Assembly: GCA_013698055.1 (NCBI GenBank)
Contig: JACCVS010000002.1
Span: 1-8,527, forward strand
From: Acidobacteriota bacterium
Lineage (GTDB): Bacteria > Acidobacteriota > Blastocatellia > Pyrinomonadales > Pyrinomonadaceae
Direction: 5' to 3'
Length of the DNA: 8,527 nt
In this document: positions 1-7,363 of the stretch, in pieces
Numbering within the stretch: the stretch's first letter is position 1
How the letters are laid out: each line of letters begins with the position of its first letter
The notes under the pieces: model-generated
Told to the model about the DNA's origin: nothing
Seen by the model: only the letters and a program-made list of their open reading frames with translations
Database searches by the model: none
Program-made: the position numbers and the translations under genes

Positions 1-860
1 AGGTCTTGCAGGTACTGGCTGAACTTCGCCAGTTTCGCCGACTCCGCTTCGTCGCGCAGCGTAACGTAGGCTTCGAACGCTGCCTTGTAGCTGAAAAGCT
101 CGTCCTCGTATGTTTCGTATGGCCCGATGGTCACATCAATCGGTGAATCTAATTCCATCCACGCCACGTCGCTCGCGTAGTAATCATTTGACGCAAAGGC
201 ATCGGCACGCTTCGTGAGGAAATTCTTGAGCGTTTCGTTTGTCGTCAAAGCTGCTGCCTCGCGCAACAACTTCGCCGCCGGAACGAGAAACTCCTTGTAC
301 TCCTGACTGTACGGCACAACTTTGAGCTTACCCGTTGTGTCACGGCGAATCGTGTAGAAGAAACCTTGGGCACGTTCGCGCGCTTCGAGCGGCAAGCCTT
401 GCGACCACGTGTTGAACTCTTCCTTCGTCATGTCATCCGGGTAATAATTTGCCTGCGGCGGCTTCTCTTTGAGCACGCCTTCGATGAAAGGCTCGTCCCC
501 ATCAAGCCGCGACCAGGGGCCGTTGTTGATTCGGAAGTAGTGCAGGCGCTCACGTCCCTGCACGCTTTTGTCTCTTTCCAGCTTTTTCAGCAGGGCTTCG
601 TTGCCGCTCCAGACCTGTCGCAGGAAAAGCGGGTCAAGCAAGCGCGCTGCCTCGATAATCTTCATCAAGGCGCGTCGGTCTCCCGCAGAGAGACGTAAAG
701 TGTCGGCGGTGATGACGGTCGGCGCAAAGCGGCGAATTTTGGCCGCGAGGGACTTTTCAGGAGTTACCATTTCACCTTTACTGGTTTGAGAATTGGCGCT
801 CATCGGCAACGCGAAACCGAGAATCAGCGCCAGCGAACAAATCTTAATCCATTTCTTCAT
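1..860 (-). CDS. Secreted M49 (dipeptidyl-peptidase III-like) metallopeptidase, N-terminal part, runs off the left edge
   Basis: Reading the minus strand from the ATG at 860 gives 286 uninterrupted codons to the window edge, so the C-terminal part is missing. Residues 1-25 look like a signal peptide: MKKWIK, a hydrophobic run, then a probable cleavage near SANSQ. The mature part has two stretches typical of the M49 family: INNGPWSRLDGDEPF (111-125) and, after SDVAWMELDSP (230-240), the block IDVTIGPYETYEDELF (241-256). The latter resembles the peptidase half of plant NUDT3-type proteins. M49 enzymes are zinc peptidases that release dipeptides from peptide N-termini. The HExxGH-type zinc motif would lie beyond position 1 and cannot be checked. 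A GGGAGA stretch at 871-876 is a possible ribosome site, though about ten bases from the ATG. The gene follows the M28 gene by 51 bp and is probably cotranscribed. Family confidence is high; activity is unproven because the active site is out of view. Confidence 0.85.
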   Translation of the reverse strand, partial: MKKWIKICSLALILGFALPMSANSQTSKGEMVTPEKSLAAKIRRFAPTVITADTLRLSAGDRRALMKIIEAARLLDPLFLRQVWSGNEALLKKLERDKSVQGRERLHYFRINNGPWSRLDGDEPFIEGVLKEKPPQANYYPDDMTKEEFNTWSQGLPLEARERAQGFFYTIRRDTTGKLKVVPYSQEYKEFLVPAAKLLREAAALTTNETLKNFLTKRADAFASNDYYASDVAWMELDSPIDVTIGPYETYEDELFSYKAAFEAYVTLRDEAESAKLAKFSQYLQD

Positions 861-911
861 CGTGACTTTTTCTCCCGATAAGTTTCATTACGCCCGGCTC
901 TCGTCAAGAGA

Positions 912-3197
912 TTAGTTGCGTGGGCTTTGTCTGGCAATTTTCGTCGCCCGGTCAATCTCGGCTGTCAGGCGGTCTATCGTCTCGGCGATGATGTTGACCT
1001 GCTCGCTCGCTTCTTTCCAGTTTCGTTGCTCGATGGCTTCTCTCACGCCCGGCAGCGTCTTGACGCCGTAGCCCGTATAAAAGCCCGGCGCGTAAATCTG
1101 GTGTTTGTACCATGAGCGGCGCGGCAAGCCCTGCTCTCTGGTCATGGCGCGCTCGGTCTGAATGAGAATTCCGTCCAGAGATTTCTGCGCTTCAAGTGGC
1201 AGAGCGCGCCCGGACGCTGCTGCCTCGTTCATTACTCCGTCAAAGGAACGCGCACTTTCTTGCAAGCGGGCGAGAGAGTTTTGCAGCGGCGCGAAATTAA
1301 GATGAGGGACGGGCGCTTCAGCTTTCGGCGCGACGTAAACCTCGGTCGGGTCGGCGATGATCCACAAGCTACGCTCATTGATCTGACGATTCTTCTGGCG
1401 CGTCTCCTCGCGCATGTCGTCCGTTAGCTTTGCCACTTCGCGGACGTACCTTTCGACTGCGTCGGCGAAGTTGCCGAAGACGAGCGGCAGCACATCCGCG
1501 TTCGCCAGTCTGAGGACGATGCGACCGCCAGTCTGCGCGAGCGCGATTCCATAGTCGAAATTCGGATCGCCGAACCGTGTGTAATGATCGAAGGAATCGT
1601 AAACCGAATGGTAAGAGCCACCGCCGTCCTCGCCGCCGTAACCGATGTTGAGCGAGGCGATGCCGAGGTGTTGGATGAACGGCGAGTAGTCGGAGCCTGA
1701 GCCGAGCGCGCTGATGCGCAAGTCCGCACGCTCACGCGCCTCGCGCTTATCATCAGTGCTTCCTCTCACAATTCTAAGCGCACGGATGCGCTCCAGCACA
1801 GAGACTTTCGTTTGCGGGTCTGTGACATCGCGCCCGACCTCGTTGATAAACTTTTCGAGCGTGTGTGAGCCGCCGACCCCGAGAAAGCCGCGCCCGTTGG
1901 TATCGGAGTTGATGTAGACGGCGGCGTTTCTTTTCAAAAGGTCGGCGTGCGCCTCGACCCATTCAGTCGAGCCGAGCAATCCGGGTTCTTCGCCATCCCA
2001 CGCCGCGTAGACAATCGTGCGCTTCGGCTTCCAGCCACTCTTCATCAGTTCGCCAATTGCGCGTGCCTCTTCCATCTCGGCCACCAGACCGCTGATGGGA
2101 TCGTCAGCGCCGTTAACCCAGGCGTCGTGATGGTTGCCCCTGATAATCCATTCGTCTGGCCGTTCGCTGCCGCGAATCTTCGCAATCACGTTGTAGCAGG
2201 GAACGGTTTTCCAATCGAATTCGAGCTTGAGATGAACGATGGCAGGCCCCGGCCCGAGGTGATATGAAATTGGGAGCGCGCCGCGCCAATCTTCGGGAGC
2301 CATCGGCCCGGCGAGCGAGCGCAAGAGCGGCAGCGCGTCCGCGTAAGAGATCGGCATAACGGGAATCTTCGTCAACGTCGGCGCATCCTTCAATGCCAAC
2401 CGCTTCGCATCTTTGGTTGCGCCGATGCCGGGCGTTAATGGATCGCCCGGAAAGAGAGGCATGTCTGCGACGGAGCCGCGCTGCGCGCCATTCTCGTTGC
2501 GCCATGCTCCTTTCGGATAAACGTCGCCCTGAAAGTAACCATCGTCGCGCGGGTCGGAATAGATGAGACAGCCCACAGCTCCATGCTCGGCTGCGACCTT
2601 CGGCTTGATGCCGCGCCACGAGCCGCCGTAACGCGCGATGACGATCTTGCCTTTGACATCAATGCCTCGCTCGGCCAGCGCGTCGTAATCCTTCGGCACG
2701 CCGTAGTTGACGTAGACGAGTTGCGCCGTCACATCGCCGTCAATCGAATAAGCGTTGTAGATGGGAAGCTGCTCGCTCGCTTGATTCGAGGTCGAATCTT
2801 CTTTAAGTGCAGGCTCGGCGAGACGGGCTGTGAATTTCTCCGGGGCGGTCATCTCAAGCAGGCGCGTTTTAGGTGTGGGAAAGAGAACGTCGAACTGCTC
2901 GATTTCGGTCTCGTAGCCCCACGAGCGAAACTGCGAGGCGATGAACTCGGCGTTCTCCTTGCCGTAGGCCGAGCCGAGGTGATGCGGCCTCGCCGCCAGA
3001 CGCTTCATCCACTCGCGCAGATTCTCTTTCTTCAACAGGGAATCGAAGCGCGTTTCCATTTCGCGCTGCCGAATTGCGCCGTCGCGTGTGAAGCCGAGCA
3101 AAGGTTTGTTATCAATTGCCCCGGCTGGTAATGTCAGCGTAAAACTGAAAAGCAGTGCCAGCGAACAAAGCTTGATAAGCGGTTTGTTGATAATCAT
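912..3197 (-). CDS. Secreted M28 peptidase, glutamate carboxypeptidase II/NAALADase-like, with PA and dimerisation domains
   Basis: The 761-residue product is close to human GCPII in length (about 750). Residues 1-27 form a signal peptide rather than the GCPII membrane anchor. A PA domain (about 150-300) carries ARYGGSWRG (188-196) and GDPLTPG (251-257), both matching GCPII landmarks. The M28 catalytic domain shows a full set of expected zinc and catalytic residues: H356 and D366 in GNHHDAWVNGADDP, E403 (general base) and E404 in WDGEEPGLLGSTEW, D432 in YINSD, and H530 in SYHSVYD. A transferrin-receptor-like dimerisation domain follows (about 585-755), including HQIYAPGFYTGY (699-710). The enzyme should be an active two-zinc exopeptidase, but the GCPII glutamate-binding arginines are not conserved, so specificity probably differs. 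It starts 25 bp after the membrane protein gene ends, with GAGGGA at 3209-3214 as a likely ribosome site. Confidence 0.93.
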   Translation of the reverse strand: MIINKPLIKLCSLALLFSFTLTLPAGAIDNKPLLGFTRDGAIRQREMETRFDSLLKKENLREWMKRLAARPHHLGSAYGKENAEFIASQFRSWGYETEIEQFDVLFPTPKTRLLEMTAPEKFTARLAEPALKEDSTSNQASEQLPIYNAYSIDGDVTAQLVYVNYGVPKDYDALAERGIDVKGKIVIARYGGSWRGIKPKVAAEHGAVGCLIYSDPRDDGYFQGDVYPKGAWRNENGAQRGSVADMPLFPGDPLTPGIGATKDAKRLALKDAPTLTKIPVMPISYADALPLLRSLAGPMAPEDWRGALPISYHLGPGPAIVHLKLEFDWKTVPCYNVIAKIRGSERPDEWIIRGNHHDAWVNGADDPISGLVAEMEEARAIGELMKSGWKPKRTIVYAAWDGEEPGLLGSTEWVEAHADLLKRNAAVYINSDTNGRGFLGVGGSHTLEKFINEVGRDVTDPQTKVSVLERIRALRIVRGSTDDKREARERADLRISALGSGSDYSPFIQHLGIASLNIGYGGEDGGGSYHSVYDSFDHYTRFGDPNFDYGIALAQTGGRIVLRLANADVLPLVFGNFADAVERYVREVAKLTDDMREETRQKNRQINERSLWIIADPTEVYVAPKAEAPVPHLNFAPLQNSLARLQESARSFDGVMNEAAASGRALPLEAQKSLDGILIQTERAMTREQGLPRRSWYKHQIYAPGFYTGYGVKTLPGVREAIEQRNWKEASEQVNIIAETIDRLTAEIDRATKIARQSPRN

Positions 3198-3222
3198 CTT
3201 TACTCTTTTCCCTCGCAGCGGT

Positions 3223-4188
3223 TCATTGTTGATTTGCGTGCATTGGCTTGAAGCATAAGAGCAGCCCCACTAGAAAGACAAGCGCTCCCATAATCGCCGG
3301 GGCTAAATGACTGAAGCTCAGATAGCCAACTACGGGATGAATACCGATGGCGGTCGCAAAGCCGACAAGCCCCGCCACGCAGAGAACCTGCCAGAGACTC
3401 TTAGAGGGCTTACCACACCAGACGCAGAAGAAGACCGTGAGGCCGCACGATGCAATCCCGCCTCCAAAGCCTGCGCGGTCGTGGGCTATCAACGGGACGA
3501 GGCGCGGATTGATCGAATGCAAATCGGAAGCGGCGAGACCCATGAACGTTAAATCCTGCGGCACGAAAACACTCGTCATCCCGACGATCATGATCGTCAG
3601 GCCGCCAAGCACCATGCCGACGGCTGTTGCAAGTAAACAAGCGCGCCCTATCCCGAAAGACGTTTTCAACGAAAACGAAACGGACGGTCTCAGGAGCGCC
3701 CTGATGGGAGCAGGCTTCGGAAGTTCGATATACGAGCGCATCAAGCCGATCAGAAAGAGGGGAAGAAGGAAAAACGTTGCCACGCCGTGCCAGGTATCCA
3801 GATAACCATAACTCAAGTAAGCCAGAAAACTGCCGAAGCCGAGGATGCCCGTCACCAACAGGAGCCACCATGCCCATGCTTTACCGCGACGCAGTGGAAA
3901 CTCGGCCAGCCACATATAGAGCGACCCCGTGGCAATCAACGCGCCGCCGAATGAAACCCGGTCGTGGAACATGAAATGTACGATCCGGCATTGATTGATG
4001 GCGCAAAGCTCTTCGGCTGTGATGCCTAAGAACTGAACGTCATGTGGAAGGAAATGTCCGGTCGCCGAGATAAAGAGCGCGAACGCTCCCGAAAGCACAA
4101 GACAAAGACCGGTGAAGATTAAGAACGGGCGTCCATCACCGACTAAGGCTTGAATAATCCCTCTATCGTCTCGGATTGTTTGTGACAT
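3223..4188 (-). CDS. Eight-helix membrane protein with an internal duplication, function unknown
   Basis: I do not recognise a named family for this 321-residue protein. About eight hydrophobic segments are visible: near 22-44, 78-97, 104-126, 132-152, 183-204, 240-258, 265-285 and 290-313. The protein is two copies of one four-helix unit with a period of about 160 residues. FLPHDVQFLGITAEEL (46-61) aligns with FVPQDLTFMGLAASDL (208-223), and each is followed by IN..R and then HDR..FGG (H75-D76-R77 and H236-D237-R238). Each unit ends with a GYL-containing helix pair. The paired, charged HDR motif next to a glycine-rich helix start suggests a functional site per unit, but no reaction or substrate can be named. 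There is no signal peptide; the first helix probably serves as anchor. It is the first gene of the minus-strand group with the M28 and M49 peptidases. No convincing Shine-Dalgarno precedes the ATG at 4188, so the start is slightly uncertain. Confidence 0.85.
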   Translation of the reverse strand: MSQTIRDDRGIIQALVGDGRPFLIFTGLCLVLSGAFALFISATGHFLPHDVQFLGITAEELCAINQCRIVHFMFHDRVSFGGALIATGSLYMWLAEFPLRRGKAWAWWLLLVTGILGFGSFLAYLSYGYLDTWHGVATFFLLPLFLIGLMRSYIELPKPAPIRALLRPSVSFSLKTSFGIGRACLLATAVGMVLGGLTIMIVGMTSVFVPQDLTFMGLAASDLHSINPRLVPLIAHDRAGFGGGIASCGLTVFFCVWCGKPSKSLWQVLCVAGLVGFATAIGIHPVVGYLSFSHLAPAIMGALVFLVGLLLCFKPMHANQQ

Positions 4189-4235
4189 ACCAAAGAATTG
4201 AAATCAATAACTCAAGGTCAGGGCAACGAAGTACG

Positions 4236-4264
4236 TTTCTAAACTGCTTCCGATAGAGAGTCAA
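4236..4264 (-). promoter_or_regulatory. Candidate sigma-70-type promoter for the minus-strand gene group
   Basis: On the minus strand, TTGACT (4264-4259, five of six bases of the -35 consensus) is followed after exactly 17 bases by TAGAAA (4241-4236, four of six bases of the -10 consensus). Transcription would begin near 4229, about 40 bases upstream of the membrane protein ATG. It is the only reasonable promoter I see ahead of the three minus-strand genes. This is sequence matching only. Confidence 0.4.
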
Positions 4265-4283
4265 CAGGAAAAAAGGCGACAAA

Positions 4284-4355
4284 GCAGAAGGCAGTAAGCA
4301 AGGGACGGAAAGCAAAACTCAAACCGTATTCTGCCTACTGCCCTCCTACTTCTGC
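4284..4355. repeat. Imperfect inverted repeat of the 'gcagaaggcagta' type in the divergent intergenic region
   Basis: The left arm is gcagaaggcagta (4284-4296). The right arm is its exact reverse complement split in two, tactgcc (4336-4342) and ttctgc (4350-4355), with seven extra bases, ctcctac, between them. The loop is 39 bases. Short 'ctgcc' units recur inside and beside the right arm (4331-4335 and 4352-4356), so it may be a degenerate tandem array as much as a hairpin. It lies between the two divergent promoters. It could be a small dispersed intergenic repeat or simple-sequence slippage product; a role in regulation is not shown. Confidence 0.5.
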
Positions 4356-4370
4356 CTTCGGTTCTTCCCT

Positions 4371-4399
4371 GTGGTATTCCCGCAAATTTGAACTATAAT
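4371..4399 (+). promoter_or_regulatory. Candidate promoter for the M16 peptidase gene
   Basis: A perfect -10 hexamer, TATAAT, lies at 4394-4399. With a 17-base spacer the -35 position would be GTGGTA (4371-4376), which matches only three of six consensus bases, so the -10 carries the call. Transcription would start near 4406, giving a leader of about 47 bases before the ATG at 4453. The location just ahead of a gene with a good ribosome site supports it. Confidence 0.5.
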
Positions 4400-4433
4400 G
4401 CTCGCCTTGCCGAATCTTGCTCTCTGCTCTTGA

Positions 4434-4439
4434 AAGGAG
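4434..4439 (+). promoter_or_regulatory. Ribosome binding site that places the M16 start at 4453
   Basis: AAGGAG is a strong Shine-Dalgarno match lying 13 bases before the ATG at 4453. That spacing is a little long but usable. It falls inside the longer open frame that could begin with TTG at 4417, which argues that the TTG is not the start. The frame from 4453 also begins directly with a classical signal peptide. Confidence 0.6.
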
Positions 4440-4452
4440 TTCCCTCGTTATA

Positions 4453-7278
4453 ATGATCAAAGATAGACGTGTCTCTCTGATGCTCGCGCTGCTCCTGCTC
4501 TTCTCTCAGGTTTTGACCGTGGCCGCGCAGACCCGCAAGGCTAATACTCCACCGCCAACATCTCCGCCAATCAATCAAACTGGTAAAAGCGCGGACGCCG
4601 CGGGCACGGTCCCCAAAATCACTTTCGAGAAATACACACTGCCCAACGGGCTTCAGGTCATCCTGCACGTTGATCGCAAGCTGCCAGTGGTTCACGTCAA
4701 CCAGTGGTTTCACGTCGGCTCGAAAAACGAGCGTGCCGGAAGAAGCGGCTTCGCGCACCTCTTCGAGCACATGATGTTTCAAGGCTCGAAGAATGCCAGC
4801 GGCGAGTATTTCTCATACGTCGAAGCAGCAGGGGCGAATCTGTTTGAAGGGGGCGTCAACGGCACGACGAGCTGGGATCGCACCAACTATTTTGCGACCG
4901 TTCCTTCGGGCAATCTGGAAAATCTTCTCTGGCTCGAATCCGACCGCCTGTTAACGCTGCCGGATGCGCTGACGATAGAAAAGCTGAATAACCAGCGCGA
5001 CGTGGTCAAGAACGAGCGCCGGCAGGGATTAGAAAATCAACCCTACGGGCGGTGGGTAAAATTGCTTCAGGAGAACCTTTACTCATCCCGGCATCCTTAT
5101 GCTAATGATGTCATCGGCAGCCACGAAGATTTGACCGCCGCGTCTGTTGATGATGTTAAAGAATTCTTCAAGACATATTACACGCCGAACAACATGACGC
5201 TCGCCATCGCCGGAGACTTCGACCCGGCTGAGGCCAAGCGTCTCATCGAAAAATACTTCGGCACCATCCCGGCTGGGCCTGCGCTGGATCGTCCCGTCAA
5301 AGGAGTGCCCAAGCTCGACGGAGAAAAGATTGTCGAAGTCAGCGACCGCGTGCCGCAGGAGCGTACCTATTTTGCATGGCACACGCCCGCTTACTTCGAT
5401 GCTGGCGACGCAGAGCTTGATCTGGTCGCAACCATCCTCGGCGATGGCTTGTCTGCGCGCCTCAATAAAGTTCTGGTCTATGACAAACAGCTTGCCTCCG
5501 ATGTCGTCTCGTTCCAGTGGGGACGGCAACTGACGGGCGCTTTCGTCCTCTGGGTGACGGCGCGTCCCGGCGCATCCTTGCAGCAGATTGAGCAGATTGT
5601 GACGGACGAGATAGCGCGCCTCGCGCAGACAGGGCCGACAGCGGCGGAATTGGCGCGAGCCAAAACGAAGTGGGAGTTCGGATTCGTGACCGGGCTTGAA
5701 CGCATCGGCGGCTTCGGCGGCAAAGCAGATCGTCTCAACCAGTACAATACTTTCCTCGGCGACCCGAACAAGTTCGACGCTGATTTCTCTCGCTATCGAA
5801 ACGCCACAATCGAGAGCGTGCGCGACACGGTCTCCAGGTGGCTGAACACTCGCAATCGTCTCCTTGTCCGCTTCCGCCCTGAAACTTCTGGACGCGAATC
5901 GCAGATCGCGATTGATCGCGCCAAGCAGCCGCCGCTCGGTGGTGATCGCGCCTTCATGGTTCCACCCGTCAAGACCGCGAGGCTTGAAAACGGCATGGAC
6001 GTTTTCGTCATCGAGCGACCGGATTTGCCGAAAGTCGCCGTTAGATTGGAGACCAAAGCGGGTAGCGTCCATAACCCGACGGGGAAAGAGGGGTTAGCTG
6101 ATTTAGCGGTTGAGACGATGAAGCGCGGAACCAGGACGCGAAACGCTTTATTGATTGAAGACCAGCTTGGCGATCTGGGCACAGGAATCTTCGGCGGAGC
6201 CGACAGCGAATCTTCCTCAGTCTCGATGGAAGTCTTGAAGAGAAATTTGACGCCCGCGCTCACAATCTTCTCGGATGTTGTCCGCAATCCGGTGTTTCCC
6301 GCAGACGAAGTTGATCGCGAGAAGAAGAAGCGTCTGGACGCGCTCGCGCAGGACGCGGAAGACCCGAACGCCATCGCTCAACGCGTCGGGCTGATGCTCG
6401 CCTTCGGAGCAGATCATCCTTACGGACGACCGGGTGGGGGACTGCCCTCGACTGTTCAGAAAATGACCCGCGAAGACTTCACGCGCTTTCATGAAACCAA
6501 CTGGAAGCCGGGAAGCTCCGCCCTCATCTTTGCCGGAGACATCACTCTGGATGAAGCGAAAGCGCTTGCCCAGCAGAACTTCGGTAGCTGGTCTGGCGGC
6601 GCGGCTCCGACAGTCACGATTCCTCAGCCTAAACCCGTCGGCCCCGGCAAGGTCTATCTCGTTGACCGCCAGGACGCGGCTCAAACCGTCGTGATGCAAA
6701 TCCTGCCCGGCGCGCGACGTAAGACAGATGATTACTACGCCATCAGTCTCGCGGATGCGGTCTGGGGCGGCGGCTTCGGTACGCGCCTCAACCTCAATCT
6801 GAGGGAAGACAAAGGTTACTCTTACGGCGTCTTCTCTTTTCCGACGTTCCTTTCGGAGTATGGGATGTGGCAGTCAAGCGGAGGTGTCCAGACGAACAAG
6901 ACGAAAGAATCTGTGACGGAGTTCGTCAAGGAGTTGAAGTTCTTCGCCGGGGAGAAGCCAATCACGGAGAAGGAACTAATGAACGCGAAAGCCAACCGGA
7001 TACGCGGCTACGCGCAGCAGTTTGAATCGCTGGGACGCCTCGTTGATCAGGTCGCAACTTTGTGGACGTATGGTCTCCCCATGTCCGCATTACAGGACGA
7101 GACCACAGGGCTTGAACGCTCCACGCTCGCCTCGGTCAACGCTGCGGCGAAGAAATACGCAGTGCCCGGCTCAACGATGATGCTCCTGGTCGGCGACCGC
7201 TCGAAGATCGAAGCCGGTGTGCGTGAGTTGAAACTCGGCGACATTGTTATTCTGGATGCCGAAGGCAAGGTTAAGTAA
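4453..7278 (+). CDS. Secreted two-domain M16 (pitrilysin/insulinase family) zinc peptidase
   Basis: From the ATG at 4453 the product has 941 residues. MIKDRR followed by a leucine-rich run and VAAQ (about 1-26) is a signal peptide, then a proline-rich linker (about 27-52). The first M16 domain (about 55-270) carries the inverted zinc motif HLFEH: H102 and H106 bind zinc, E105 is the catalytic base, and E188 in VVKNERR is the likely third ligand. A second M16-fold unit follows (about 300-480). The second half (about 505-925) repeats the arrangement, but the motif position reads LADLAVE (548-554), so it cannot bind zinc. It retains the R..Y-type substrate motif in LREDKGYSYG (R784, Y789). This is the usual one active, one inactive half layout of clam-shaped M16 peptidases, which degrade peptides in an enclosed chamber. 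An upstream TTG at 4417 would add 12 residues but is disfavoured by the ribosome site. Confidence 0.92.
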   Translation: MIKDRRVSLMLALLLLFSQVLTVAAQTRKANTPPPTSPPINQTGKSADAAGTVPKITFEKYTLPNGLQVILHVDRKLPVVHVNQWFHVGSKNERAGRSGFAHLFEHMMFQGSKNASGEYFSYVEAAGANLFEGGVNGTTSWDRTNYFATVPSGNLENLLWLESDRLLTLPDALTIEKLNNQRDVVKNERRQGLENQPYGRWVKLLQENLYSSRHPYANDVIGSHEDLTAASVDDVKEFFKTYYTPNNMTLAIAGDFDPAEAKRLIEKYFGTIPAGPALDRPVKGVPKLDGEKIVEVSDRVPQERTYFAWHTPAYFDAGDAELDLVATILGDGLSARLNKVLVYDKQLASDVVSFQWGRQLTGAFVLWVTARPGASLQQIEQIVTDEIARLAQTGPTAAELARAKTKWEFGFVTGLERIGGFGGKADRLNQYNTFLGDPNKFDADFSRYRNATIESVRDTVSRWLNTRNRLLVRFRPETSGRESQIAIDRAKQPPLGGDRAFMVPPVKTARLENGMDVFVIERPDLPKVAVRLETKAGSVHNPTGKEGLADLAVETMKRGTRTRNALLIEDQLGDLGTGIFGGADSESSSVSMEVLKRNLTPALTIFSDVVRNPVFPADEVDREKKKRLDALAQDAEDPNAIAQRVGLMLAFGADHPYGRPGGGLPSTVQKMTREDFTRFHETNWKPGSSALIFAGDITLDEAKALAQQNFGSWSGGAAPTVTIPQPKPVGPGKVYLVDRQDAAQTVVMQILPGARRKTDDYYAISLADAVWGGGFGTRLNLNLREDKGYSYGVFSFPTFLSEYGMWQSSGGVQTNKTKESVTEFVKELKFFAGEKPITEKELMNAKANRIRGYAQQFESLGRLVDQVATLWTYGLPMSALQDETTGLERSTLASVNAAAKKYAVPGSTMMLLVGDRSKIEAGVRELKLGDIVILDAEGKVK

Positions 7279-7290
7279 ATAAAAAGGGTG

Positions 7291-7354
7291 AAATCAAAAA
7301 GCAGAAAGGATGATGAAAAGCGCGCTCTTCATCATCCTTTCTGCTTTTTGATTT
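7291..7354. terminator. Long palindromic hairpin between convergent genes, probable bidirectional terminator
   Basis: A 27-base left arm (7291-7317) is the perfect reverse complement of the right arm (7328-7354), around a ten-base centre (7318-7327). All but one pair of the centre are also complementary, so 31 of 32 pairs match across 64 bases. The arms are rich in A on the left and T on the right, with ctttttgattt at the end of the right arm. It begins 12 bases after the M16 stop and 9 bases after the ATPase stop on the other strand, the normal place for a shared terminator. It is longer than an ordinary terminator, so it may instead be, or derive from, a dispersed palindromic repeat. Confidence 0.75.
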
Positions 7355-7363
7355 TGCCTTACA

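Noticed and set aside
366..789. Two overlapping plus-strand open frames opposite the M49 gene
   Set aside because: The minus strand reads as a continuous M49 peptidase with family motifs across this stretch, and neither plus-strand frame has a ribosome site or recognisable content.
861..911. A separate promoter or terminator between the M28 and M49 genes
   Set aside because: The 51-base gap shows no convincing -35/-10 pair and no stable stem followed by a T-run, so cotranscription is simpler.
2583..3131. A 182-codon open frame on the plus strand opposite the M28 gene
   Set aside because: It overlaps the PA-domain region of a clearly homologous gene and shows no domain, start signal or plausible composition of its own.
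4284..4355. CRISPR array or STRR-type tandem repeat
   Set aside because: The 'ctgcc'/'gcag' units are short, irregular and in opposite orientations, with no constant repeat and spacer lengths. An imperfect hairpin fits better.
4417..4452. A TTG start at 4417 giving an M16 protein 12 residues longer
   Set aside because: The strong AAGGAG at 4434-4439 would lie inside the coding sequence, the likely transcription start is only about ten bases upstream, and the ATG at 4453 begins directly with a normal signal peptide.
5083..6072. A 329-codon open frame on the minus strand inside the M16 gene
   Set aside because: It lies wholly opposite a well-supported conserved gene, has no recognisable domain or ribosome site, and long antisense frames are common in GC-rich coding DNA.
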